From the NCBI GenBank assembly GCA_027067775.1, contig JAMOVK010000032.1:1-54875 (forward strand): a DNA stretch of 54,875 nucleotides, read 5' to 3'. The stretch is from Deltaproteobacteria bacterium (GTDB lineage Bacteria > Desulfobacterota > Dissulfuribacteria > Dissulfuribacterales > QOAL01). The notes under the pieces were generated by a model, which worked only from the letters and a program-made list of their open reading frames with translations, had not been told where the DNA came from and made no database searches. The position numbers were made by a program, and so were the translations under genes. How positions within the stretch are numbered: the first letter of the stretch is position 1; each line of letters starts with the position of its first letter. Of this stretch, positions 17,391 through 25,578 are shown piece after piece.

Positions 17391-19190
17391 TTATACCTTC
17401 AGAACACTTAGAAAGGCCTCCTGGGGAATTTCAATCTGTCCCACTTGCTTCATTCTTCTTTTGCCTTCTTTTTGTTTTTCAAGGAGCTTCCTCTTTCTTG
17501 TGATGTCTCCCCCGTAGCACTTGGCTGTGACGTCTTTTCTTAAAGGAGGTATACGTTCCCTGGCTATAACCTTGCTGCCTATAGCTGCCTGTATGACCAC
17601 CTCAAACAGTTGACGGGGAATTATCTTTCTAAGTTTTGAAACAAGCTCCCTTCCCCGGTAATAGGCCTTGTCTTTATGTACAATTACCGAAAGGGCATCC
17701 ACCGGCTGTTTGTTGATAAGAATGTCTAGCTTGACAAGTTTGGCAGGCCTGTATTCTAGAAAATCATAGTCGATAGACGCATAGCCTCTGCTGACCGATT
17801 TGAGCTTGTCGTAGAAATCAAGCACGATTTCATTAAAGGGCAACTCGTATTTTAAAAGGACCCTTTCTGCCGTAAGGTAGGTCATGTCCTTCTGTTTGCC
17901 CCTTTTTTCATCACAAAGGGTCATAACAGGCCCTACAAACTCCTTTGGGACATAGATCTCCATCTCCACATAAGGCTCGGAAATAGACTTGATTTGGCCA
18001 GGTTCTGGCATCTGGGCAGGATTGTGAATGGTCAGTTCCTCTCCAGAAGTAAGTTCCACCTTGTATGCCACTGCAGGTGCGGTTGTAATGAGGGTGAGTT
18101 CAAATTCTCTTTCCAGGCGCTCCTGAACAATATCCATGTGTAATAGGCCAAGAAAACCGCATCTAAATCCAAAGCCAAGGGCTGTTGAACTTTCAGGTTC
18201 ATATGTAAAGGCCGGATCGTTAAGCCAGAGTTTTTCCACCGCCTCCTTAAGCTGATCATACTGGCCTGTATCCACAGGATAAAGACCGCAAAAGACCATA
18301 GGTTTTACAGGCTTAAACCCGGGCAGGGGAGTATTGGCTGGTCTTTTGGCTTCTGTAAGGGTATCTCCGATCTGTGTATCTCTTACATTCTTGATCCCTG
18401 CAACCACGAACCCCACCTGTCCCGGCCCTAGTGCTTCAACGTCTACGCCCTGAGGGGAAAATACGCCAATTCTGAGAGCCTCGTATTTTTTGCCATTTGA
18501 CATCATCATGAGTTGCATGCCCTTTTTTAGGGTGCCCTGCATTACCCGAACCAGTACTATGGCACCTTGATACGGATCAAACCATGAGTCAAAAATTAGC
18601 GCCTTAAGAGGAGCCTCAGGGTCTCCCTTTGGAGGTGGAACCTTGTTAACAATGGCCTCAAGCACCTCTTGTGTACCTATTCCTTCCTTGGCACTTACAA
18701 GAATGGCGTCCGATGCGTCCAGGCCAATGATGTCTTCTATCTGCTGAACAACAGCGTCGGGATCAGCACTAGGAAGATCGATCTTGTTCAAGACAGGGAT
18801 GATCTCAAGATCGTTTTCAAGGGCAAGATAGACATTAGCCAGGGTCTGGGCTTCAACCCCTTGGGTGGCGTCTACTACCAAAAGAGCACCCTCACAGGCT
18901 GCAAGGCTTCTTGACACCTCGTAAGAAAAATCCACATGGCCAGGTGTGTCTATAAGGTTCAACAGGTATCTGTTACCATCTTTGGCATCATAGAATAGAC
19001 GGGCTGTCTGGGCCTTTATGGTAATCCCTCGTTCCCTTTCAATGTCCATCTGGTCCAAAAATTGCTTTTTCATTTCTCTGGCAGTCACACTACCAGTAAA
19101 TTCGAGGATTCTGTCCGCAAGAGTGGACTTTCCGTGGTCAATATGGGCGATAATAGAAAAATTTCTTATGCGATTTATATCAATTTTCAT
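17391..19190 (-). CDS. lepA: Elongation factor 4 (back-translocase LepA)
   Basis: 599 residues, the family length. G-domain motifs: G1 [10 protein letters not shown]3 DTPGH, G4 NKID, with [14 protein letters not shown] between. The LepA-specific C-terminal domain is present ([20 protein letters not shown]). LepA is a ribosome-bound GTPase that back-translocates or aids initiation under stress. First gene of a lepA-lepB operon, divergent from the pilus operon; a candidate promoter lies at 19253-19280. The ribosome-binding site is weak (GGAAAAA). Confidence 0.98.
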   Translation of the reverse strand: MKIDINRIRNFSIIAHIDHGKSTLADRILEFTGSVTAREMKKQFLDQMDIERERGITIKAQTARLFYDAKDGNRYLLNLIDTPGHVDFSYEVSRSLAACEGALLVVDATQGVEAQTLANVYLALENDLEIIPVLNKIDLPSADPDAVVQQIEDIIGLDASDAILVSAKEGIGTQEVLEAIVNKVPPPKGDPEAPLKALIFDSWFDPYQGAIVLVRVMQGTLKKGMQLMMMSNGKKYEALRIGVFSPQGVDVEALGPGQVGFVVAGIKNVRDTQIGDTLTEAKRPANTPLPGFKPVKPMVFCGLYPVDTGQYDQLKEAVEKLWLNDPAFTYEPESSTALGFGFRCGFLGLLHMDIVQERLEREFELTLITTAPAVAYKVELTSGEELTIHNPAQMPEPGQIKSISEPYVEMEIYVPKEFVGPVMTLCDEKRGKQKDMTYLTAERVLLKYELPFNEIVLDFYDKLKSVSRGYASIDYDFLEYRPAKLVKLDILINKQPVDALSVIVHKDKAYYRGRELVSKLRKIIPRQLFEVVIQAAIGSKVIARERIPPLRKDVTAKCYGGDITRKRKLLEKQKEGKRRMKQVGQIEIPQEAFLSVLKV

Positions 19191-19252
19191 GGTTTTTTAA
19201 TTTTTCCGGCTCCAGTGGCGTTTATCGGACGTATAAGAATTTAAGGCCAGTA

Positions 19253-19280
19253 ATGATAACTTTCAAATTTTTTTAGACAA
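19253..19280 (-). promoter_or_regulatory. Candidate promoter of lepA-lepB
   Basis: Minus strand: TTGTCT (19280-19275), 16 bases, TATCAT (19258-19253; 5 of 6 to consensus). The start near 19246 would give a 56-base leader. It lies in the 172-base divergent gap with pilM; no equally clear promoter is seen for pilM. Confidence 0.4.
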
Positions 19281-19362
19281 GTATTTTAAACCCCTTTAGG
19301 AAAAATTTATTGGTGCCGAACAGGATAATAACATGAAAAAAACAGGAAGCTTCTAAAGAGAC

Positions 19363-20436
19363 ATGAAAAAATTCAATCTCAAAGAACTATTTAAGAAGAA
19401 ACCACAGTCCACCCTCGGAGTTGATCTTGGTTCTCATACCATAAAAGTGGTGGAACTAACAGGAAACGGAGGTCAAAGACGAGTTAAAAAGGTTGGACGG
19501 GCCCTTCTGCCGCAGGGCGCCATTGTAGATGGTTCCATAAAAGAACATGATGTGGTTCTGGAAGTGCTTGAACATCTGTTGTCTAACCTTCAACCGTCCC
19601 TAAAGAGGGCCTCTACTTCCATTTCAGGCTATTCAGTCATTGTAAAAAGGATACATGTCCCATATATGACAGAAAAGGAGATGGAAGAAAATCTTATTAT
19701 TGAGGCTGAAAAGTATGTTCCTTTTGAAATTTCAGATGTCTATATAGATTTCAGTGTCCTTAAGACATATCCAGAAGAGAACGGTGGAAGCGACATATTC
19801 CTGGTGGCAGCCAAAAAGGAGATTGTTGATGAGTATGCCAATCTTCTCGAGGGGGTTGGCCTGACCCCGGCTGTCATTGATGTTGATGCCTTTACCCTGG
19901 TCAATGCCTTTGAACTAGCATTTGGCGAGGTGGAAGAACCTGCAGTTCTCATAGACATTGGGGCAAGCAAGACCAATCTGAACATTGTCAAGAAGGGCAT
20001 GCCCATTTTTACCAGGGATATGAACATAGGGGGGGAACAGCTTACCGAGGCGATTCAGGAAGCAACAGGCCTTAACAGAGAAGATGCAGAAACAGTAAAG
20101 ATAAGCGGAACCAAAGACAAAGTCCTGGCAAGAGAAATTACCGGTGTTGTGCAAGAGATTTCAGAACTATGGGGTAAGGAAATAAAAAAGGCCATAAGTT
20201 TTTTCAAGTCAAGCGCATCGCCGGAAGAATTTCCAACCTGTGTTTTTATAAGCGGTGGCACGTCCATGTTAAAGGGCCTTGAAGACTATTTTTCAGATGC
20301 TTTAGGCCTTGAAACACGGAGACTGAATGCATTTGCAGGCCAAGAGCCTGACAGGGATATAGACGAGAAATATCTGCAAAGCATATCCCCACAAATGGCA
20401 ATTGCCAGCGGATTGGCCATAAGGAGTGCAGGATAG
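19363..20436 (+). CDS. pilM: Type IV pilus assembly ATPase-fold protein PilM
   Basis: 357 residues of the actin/FtsA fold. The phosphate-1 motif is TLGVDLGSHTIKVVEL (about 17-32), phosphate-2 is AVLIDIGASKTNLNIV, and the adenosine motif is CVFISGGTSMLKGLEDYF. PilM is cytoplasmic and binds the N-terminal INLLP motif of PilN to build the inner-membrane alignment complex. Weak RBS (AAAGAGAC) before ATG 19363. It starts a tight operon pilM-N-O-P-(STN/TPR)-secretin that lacks the pilin and motor genes, which must be elsewhere. Confidence 0.95.
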   Translation: MKKFNLKELFKKKPQSTLGVDLGSHTIKVVELTGNGGQRRVKKVGRALLPQGAIVDGSIKEHDVVLEVLEHLLSNLQPSLKRASTSISGYSVIVKRIHVPYMTEKEMEENLIIEAEKYVPFEISDVYIDFSVLKTYPEENGGSDIFLVAAKKEIVDEYANLLEGVGLTPAVIDVDAFTLVNAFELAFGEVEEPAVLIDIGASKTNLNIVKKGMPIFTRDMNIGGEQLTEAIQEATGLNREDAETVKISGTKDKVLAREITGVVQEISELWGKEIKKAISFFKSSASPEEFPTCVFISGGTSMLKGLEDYFSDALGLETRRLNAFAGQEPDRDIDEKYLQSISPQMAIASGLAIRSAG

Positions 20437-20978
20437 TGATATCTATAAATCTTTTACCAGTCAGGGAATGGAAGAAACGAGAGGCGGTCAGGAAACAAGT
20501 CTCCATATTCTTCCTATCTTTTATACTGTTGCTTGCCGGTCTGTTTGCCGTGGGTTTTGCCATCCAAGGCAAGGTTTCAGCACAGAGAAAGGAACTTAAA
20601 AGACTGGAAGCAAGAAAAGCCCAACTTGCCTACGTAGACAGAAAGATAACCCAGGCTAAAAGAAAGAGTAAAGAAATCGAGGCGAAGTTTCAGGCAATAG
20701 AGAAGTTGCAGCAGGGCAGAACCCGCACGGTAAGGGTGTTGGATGAGATTGTAACGTGTCTGCCTATAGACAGGCTGTGGCTAAAGGGGCTTGAACTAAA
20801 GGCCGGAAAGCTGAAGCTGTCAGGTATTGCATTGGACAATCACACCGTGGCCCTTTTCATGAGAAGGTTGGACGCCTCTCCGTTAACCAAAAAGGTAAGA
20901 CTGGTGAATACCAGGAGGCAGAAGATACAGGGACACGAACTGATGCAGTTTGATTTAATGGTCGATCTGGCCAGTTAA
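20436..20978 (+). CDS. pilN: Type IV pilus assembly protein PilN
   Basis: 180 residues, GTG start overlapping the last base of the pilM stop. The N-terminal MISINLLPVREWKKRE is the PilM-binding INLLP motif; one membrane helix follows (about residues 24-45), then a coiled coil (about 46-90) and a small ferredoxin-like domain containing LKLSGIALDNHTVALFMRRL. PilN with PilO forms the periplasmic scaffold between PilM and the secretin. Confidence 0.93.
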   Translation: MISINLLPVREWKKREAVRKQVSIFFLSFILLLAGLFAVGFAIQGKVSAQRKELKRLEARKAQLAYVDRKITQAKRKSKEIEAKFQAIEKLQQGRTRTVRVLDEIVTCLPIDRLWLKGLELKAGKLKLSGIALDNHTVALFMRRLDASPLTKKVRLVNTRRQKIQGHELMQFDLMVDLAS

Positions 20979-21008
20979 TTAAAAGGATATGAGATACAGG
21001 TTGATGCT

Positions 21009-21776
21009 ATGTCCTTAAAAGACAAATTCAAGATAAAGATCCCAGCAACCCTCTTTGATACGGTCTACAGTATGCCTATCTGGCAAAAAGCCTTGATATT
21101 CATGATTTCTTGGCTGCTGCCCATCGGACTTTTTTGGTATCTGTTTCTGTCTGCCAGAATAGGTGAAATTGATTCCATCTCAACCAAGATTCCTAAACTC
21201 AGGCAGGAGATTGCCATACTTGAACAAAAGAGCAAGCAGATACCAAAGCTGGAAAAGGAACTGAAGGAGATGGAGGGAATACTAAAGCAGGCAATGAAAC
21301 TTCTTCCAGAAAAAGAAGACATTCCCTCAGTTCTCACTGAAATATCTTCTTTAGGCAATGAGGCACGGCTGGAGTTTCAGGCCTTTAAACCGGGTAACGA
21401 GCGGATAAACAATTTTTATGCGGCAATTCCGGTTTCTCTGGAGCTTGAGGGCCCATTTCACAACACGGTGGTATTTTTCGATAGGATTAGCAGGATGGCT
21501 CGAATTGTACATATAGAGGATGTGACCATGGGAAGGGCAAAAGAGAGTTCCCAGATATGGAGTCAGGCAGTGAACAAAGAAAATGGATCCACAAAGACTT
21601 CATCAGCCAAGGCTTCCCAGGCAAATTCAAAATCAACAGGCATGGACAGTAAAGGAGTTGTCCAGCGTGGTAGCAATTGGGTGATTCACACGAAATGTAC
21701 AGCAGTTACCTACAGATTTTTAACGCCCGAAGAACAAAAGAGGGCCAAAGCGAAAGGCAAGAAGAAAAGAAGATAA
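21009..21776 (+). CDS. pilO: Type IV pilus assembly protein PilO
   Basis: 255 residues. A membrane helix (about 26-47, FMISWLLPIGLFWYLFLSAR) is followed by a coiled coil (IPKLRQEIAILEQKSKQIP) and a C-terminal domain with ISSLGNEARLEFQAFKPG and VSLELEGPFHNTVVFFDRIS, typical PilO elements. After about residue 185 there is a low-complexity Ser/Lys/Ala-rich insert (KENGSTKTSSAKASQANSKS) before the last strand, and a strongly basic tail. It pairs with PilN in the periplasm. Confidence 0.92.
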   Translation: MSLKDKFKIKIPATLFDTVYSMPIWQKALIFMISWLLPIGLFWYLFLSARIGEIDSISTKIPKLRQEIAILEQKSKQIPKLEKELKEMEGILKQAMKLLPEKEDIPSVLTEISSLGNEARLEFQAFKPGNERINNFYAAIPVSLELEGPFHNTVVFFDRISRMARIVHIEDVTMGRAKESSQIWSQAVNKENGSTKTSSAKASQANSKSTGMDSKGVVQRGSNWVIHTKCTAVTYRFLTPEEQKRAKAKGKKKRR

Positions 21777-21820
21777 TCATGGGCACCATTTGGTACAGAA
21801 TCAAAGGTGGGAGTTGGCAA

Positions 21821-22387
21821 ATGTATAAGATTTCTTTGCCCCTAATTTTTTCGATTTTCCTGTTATCTGGTCCAATGACCATGTCTTCGTTAGCTACCAA
21901 AGACGTAAAACAGGACAACAACAAAGCCAGCAAAAATATCTCTGAGAAAATTGCACAGTACAAAAAGAGATTGGAAAGACTGTTGTCACCTGTGGATTAC
22001 CATTATGTGGCAGCAGGAAAACCTGATCCATTTAAGCCTTTTTTCAGGACCGAGATGAAAAAAGGTGTTCGGGCAAACTCTAAAACTGTGAAAAAAAGGC
22101 CTGAAAGTTGTGATGCACCGCTTGAATGCATGGATGTGGGTCAGCTTACCCTGGTCGGCATAGTACTGCAGTCAGATGGAAATGCTTTAGCCATGGCACA
22201 GGATGCCTCTGGCATTGGCTATACGCTAAGAGTTGGAACAAGAATAGGTTACAACAATGGCAAGGTGGTATCCATTGCCAGGGACAGGGTTGTTGTAAGG
22301 GAAAAGGTAGAAGACCTTAGAGGGAAGCCTACTTTTAGGGATAGAACATTATATCTCCATCCGGAGGAAGGTGATGAATCTAGTTAA
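21821..22387 (+). CDS. pilP: Pilus assembly protein PilP-like
   Basis: 188 residues from the ATG at 21821 (GGTGGGAG seven bases upstream); an in-frame ATG at 21779 just after pilO is the alternative. A hydrophobic N-terminus (MYKISLPLIFSIFLLSG) resembles a signal peptide, but without the lipobox Cys that classical PilP lipoproteins carry. Then come GKPDPFKPFF and the beta domain LECMDVGQLTLVGIVLQ... DASGIGYTLRVGTRIGYNNGKV, which match PilP. PilP links PilN/PilO to the secretin. It overlaps the following gene by 14 bases. Confidence 0.88.
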   Translation: MYKISLPLIFSIFLLSGPMTMSSLATKDVKQDNNKASKNISEKIAQYKKRLERLLSPVDYHYVAAGKPDPFKPFFRTEMKKGVRANSKTVKKRPESCDAPLECMDVGQLTLVGIVLQSDGNALAMAQDASGIGYTLRVGTRIGYNNGKVVSIARDRVVVREKVEDLRGKPTFRDRTLYLHPEEGDESS

Positions 22388-23612
22388 AAAGAGAAAAACA
22401 GTTTTTTGGCCAACCATCGTCTTTATTTTTATGGTGGGGCTTCAGGTGGCATATACACCTGTGGGGGTTATAGATGTTTGGGCATCAAAAGAAAAGTCCG
22501 ATGTTGACTACTGGCTAAAGGAACTCAAAAATAGACAGCCCCAAAAGAATCTAAAGGTTGCCTCTGTAAAAAGAGGAGCACAGTTGATAGCTGCCAGCGA
22601 TGCTCCCAAGACAAAAATAGTTGCCAAAAGAAACGACGGTAACCTTACCGGACCAAAGAAGATAAGCGTGGATTTTTACAAGGTGGATCTACACAATGTC
22701 TTTAGGCTTCTTGGACAGGTAAGTGGAAAAAATGTTGTGGTTGATGAGGGAGTAAAAGGCACGCTCACCCTTGCCTTGGATAATGTACCTTGGACCTTTG
22801 TTCTGGAAGTGATTAAAAATCTTAAGGGGTTAGAGAGCATAGAAAAAAACAATACCATAATGATCTATCCAAAGAAAAAGTCCATCGAATGGGCTGGAGA
22901 GACAGGGGGATCCGGAACCCTGGAGACGGTTGCCGGCACCATGGAGATAACCAGAAAGGCCAGGGCTGCCAAACGCCTTAATGTGGAAAACAAATACAAG
23001 TCTTCCACTCCTCTTAAACAGATACTAAAGGCTGAAAAGCTTATTAAAAAGGCCGCTGCCCAGGAAAAAAGGGGCAATATTTTTGGAGCATATGAATCTC
23101 TTAAAAAGGCCGCTGAACTCTGGCCAGATAACCTCAAGCTTCTTGATAAGCTTGCTGCCTTGGCACTTCAAAGAAACGATAATCTCGCTGCCTTCAACTA
23201 TGCCAAAAGGGCACTAAAACTGGACAATAAGGATGCTGAAGCAGCGGCTATAGCAGCAGTTGCCCTTGCCAGAATGGATAGGCCAGAGGATGCAAAAGAG
23301 TATTTCGAGCTTGCCATGAGCATCAAGCCTACCAAAGACACTTTGTGGAACTATGCAGTATTTTCGTTTTCACAAGGAAATTACAGGCAGGCGCTTAGGC
23401 TCATTAACAGGATCGAGGCAAATTACAATATCACACCGGATATGCTTATGCTAAAGGCGCAGTGTTATGAATACCTCTCAAGAATTCCACAGGCAGTTGC
23501 AGAATACAGAGCGCTCTTGTCATCAGGCAGCAACGTGCCAAAAGAGATGGAAAAATTCGCAAAATTGAGGCTAAGCGCACTAACTGGCACATCTTCTGGA
23601 TCTAATAAATAA
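22374..23612 (+). CDS. STN/secretin-N-like and TPR protein inside the pilus operon
   Basis: 412 residues from ATG 22374 (GTG at 22371 is in frame; GGAGGAAG lies just upstream). An N-terminal hydrophobic segment (VFWPTIVFIFMVGLQVAY) is followed by an STN-like domain at about 95-155 (KISVDFYKVDLHNVFRLLGQ and GTLTLALDNVPWTFVLEVIK), as found at the start of secretins, then a helical TPR region (about 215-400: AAELWPDNLKLLDKLAALAL, ALKLDNKDAEAAAIAAVALA, MSIKPTKDTLWNYAVFSFSQ). Family knowledge: separate TPR pilotins (PilF/Tgl) assist secretin assembly. A protein carrying both a secretin-type domain and TPRs, directly before the secretin gene, may be a dedicated secretin assembly factor (inference); MshN of MSHA operons is the nearest analogue by position. 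Confidence 0.75.
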   Translation: MNLVKKRKTVFWPTIVFIFMVGLQVAYTPVGVIDVWASKEKSDVDYWLKELKNRQPQKNLKVASVKRGAQLIAASDAPKTKIVAKRNDGNLTGPKKISVDFYKVDLHNVFRLLGQVSGKNVVVDEGVKGTLTLALDNVPWTFVLEVIKNLKGLESIEKNNTIMIYPKKKSIEWAGETGGSGTLETVAGTMEITRKARAAKRLNVENKYKSSTPLKQILKAEKLIKKAAAQEKRGNIFGAYESLKKAAELWPDNLKLLDKLAALALQRNDNLAAFNYAKRALKLDNKDAEAAAIAAVALARMDRPEDAKEYFELAMSIKPTKDTLWNYAVFSFSQGNYRQALRLINRIEANYNITPDMLMLKAQCYEYLSRIPQAVAEYRALLSSGSNVPKEMEKFAKLRLSALTGTSSGSNK

Positions 23613-23625
23613 AGGAGGTCTTAAA

Positions 23626-25428
23626 ATGCCCGCTCCTATCAAAAAAATACATACAGCCAGATTTCGTATGTACATTGTCCTTGTGGCTTTAATCTTATTT
23701 GGTGGTGGTTGTGCTCAACACAATTTAAACAATCCTGTCCAACCACCGGAAAAGACCAAGCCCTCGGTAAAGTCTCAACAGGTAAACAAATCTGTAAAGG
23801 CCCAATCAGAGCCGATTCCCCTTAGGCCTTCAAATTTCAAGCCTGAAATCCGCTGGAAACCTTCTTACAGTTTGTCAGAGGTTCATATAAATACGAAAGA
23901 TGCCAAGCTGCCGGAGATGCTGGTAGGGGCTAACATAAATTCGAAAAACGGACGGGTACCTCTCCACGAGGTTATAAAATCCTTAGCCGATTTGAAGGGA
24001 ATGAATGTCAGCTGGTCAAGCGATGTGGATCAGGATGCGTTGGTAAATGTAAATATCAAGGCAAATGCCAACTTTTGGGATGCTCTGAGTGATGTGTTAA
24101 GACAGGTAGACTATTTCTACGAGTTCAAAAATCGTACAATAGTGGTGAAATACAAGGATACGAAACGTTTTCATATCACTTGTCCGTTTCTTACTGGCAG
24201 TTATCGTACCTCAGTAGGGGGCGACTTTTTGGGAAATGCTGGAGAGATAGACACTGGCCTTCGGGGGGAGCTGGGAGTTGAGCACACCGATGAAGATATA
24301 GATATCTGGAAGACTATAGAAGAGAACCTGGGCAGGATCCTTGACCTTGCAACGCTAAATGTACCTGAACGTACTGGAGAATCTCTCGATCAGGCCAGAA
24401 TAGAGGCACTTTGTCGCACAAGGTACCCTAACAACCCTGCTCAACAGGCCCTTTGTGTAAGGCAAGAACAGGCAAGGGTGGAGCTTGAAGGATCAAACGC
24501 CAATAACCAGCAAAGCGATGGGCGTCAGGTGATCCAGGGAACAGGTGAAGGGACAAGAAAAGGCTTCTATTTCACCATTGACAAGCCTCTTGGAATTGTA
24601 ACTGTAACAGCGCCTCGTTCTATTTTGGAAAAAGTAGAAGATTATCTTGATCACCTGCACGAGATGCTTTCAAAGCAGGTAGTAATAGAGGCAAAGATTA
24701 TAGAAGTTGATTTGGACGATTCCAATACAAAAGGTGTTGATTGGAGTGGCCTTCTCAAAGACTCTGCCTTTAATTTTCACATGACATTTGGAAAGAATGG
24801 CCAGATCTATCCCACCGATGGAATCAAGTTTCTTGAAAGCGTGACCATGACAAGAGAACCTTTTGATTTGGTGCTCAACTTTCTTGATGAATTTGGGAAT
24901 GTAAAGGTGCTATCAAACCCCAAACTTTCTTTGTTAAATGGACAGCCGGCTATGATAACCGGTGGTAAAACCACCCGGTACATAGATCGTGTAACAACTG
25001 TAGTAAATGATACAGGAAATGGCGCAACGACTTCCTACACCATAGAGACCAGGGACATTTTATCGGGAATCGGGCTTGGAGTTATAGCAAACATCGAGTC
25101 CGATGATGAAATAGTCCTTCAGCTTACTCCTGTAAACAGTCGTCTGGCAAAGATCACTCCTCGCCAGTTTGGCTCTTTTCTTACTGGATATGCAGAAGTT
25201 GATCTGCCTGAGGTAAACCTCAGGGAAATGACCACAATGGCCAGGGTAAAAAGTGGCCATCTTCTGGTTATTGGCGGCATTATCGACGACATGGAAGGTG
25301 TTGAAGGAAACAAGGTTCCCTTTCTTGGAGATTTACCCCTTGTTGGCTGGGCATTTAAAAGCGAACGGAAGTTTAAGAAAAAGAGGGAGCTTGTTATTCT
25401 GTTAAGACCACAGATAGTAGATATATAG
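23626..25428 (+). CDS. pilQ: Outer-membrane secretin, PilQ/MshL family
   Basis: 600 residues after AAAGGAGGT. Lipoprotein signal with lipobox FGGGC (Cys29). The N-terminal part has an STN/N1-type domain (VPLHEVIKSLADLKGMNVSW... FWDALSDVLRQVDYFYEF); FLTGSYRTSVGGDFLGN resembles the MshL-specific segment. The secretin core runs from about 345 to 600: VVIEAKIIEVDLDDSNTKGV, VKVLSNPKLSLLNGQPAMI, VDLPEVNLREMTTMARVKSG and NKVPFLGDLPLVGWAFKSER. It forms the outer-membrane pore through which the pilus leaves the cell. Being a lipoprotein, it may reach the outer membrane by the Lol route. Terminator at 25462-25488 follows. Confidence 0.93.
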   Translation: MPAPIKKIHTARFRMYIVLVALILFGGGCAQHNLNNPVQPPEKTKPSVKSQQVNKSVKAQSEPIPLRPSNFKPEIRWKPSYSLSEVHINTKDAKLPEMLVGANINSKNGRVPLHEVIKSLADLKGMNVSWSSDVDQDALVNVNIKANANFWDALSDVLRQVDYFYEFKNRTIVVKYKDTKRFHITCPFLTGSYRTSVGGDFLGNAGEIDTGLRGELGVEHTDEDIDIWKTIEENLGRILDLATLNVPERTGESLDQARIEALCRTRYPNNPAQQALCVRQEQARVELEGSNANNQQSDGRQVIQGTGEGTRKGFYFTIDKPLGIVTVTAPRSILEKVEDYLDHLHEMLSKQVVIEAKIIEVDLDDSNTKGVDWSGLLKDSAFNFHMTFGKNGQIYPTDGIKFLESVTMTREPFDLVLNFLDEFGNVKVLSNPKLSLLNGQPAMITGGKTTRYIDRVTTVVNDTGNGATTSYTIETRDILSGIGLGVIANIESDDEIVLQLTPVNSRLAKITPRQFGSFLTGYAEVDLPEVNLREMTTMARVKSGHLLVIGGIIDDMEGVEGNKVPFLGDLPLVGWAFKSERKFKKKRELVILLRPQIVDI

Positions 25429-25461
25429 AATCCAGTTTATTTAACCATCAGGTGCATGCAG

Positions 25462-25488
25462 GGGCCGCTTAAGCGGCCCTTTTCTTTT
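25462..25488 (+). terminator. Rho-independent terminator of the pilus operon
   Basis: GGGCCGCTT (25462-25470) and AAGCGGCCC (25471-25479) form a G+C-rich stem with a TTAA loop, followed directly by TTTTCTTTT. Confidence 0.9.
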
Positions 25489-25578
25489 CCAAAATGTCTT
25501 TTTCTGATAAATATAAGGTACCCTTGTAATCATCTGTTGACAGACAGCAACATTTTCGCCCGTAAAAGAAGGTCGAGC

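Noticed and set aside
19333-19356. Seven-codon open frame (ATG AAA AAA ACA ...) just before pilM as a leader peptide
   Set aside because: Too short and without a ribosome-binding site or attenuator structure; probably chance.
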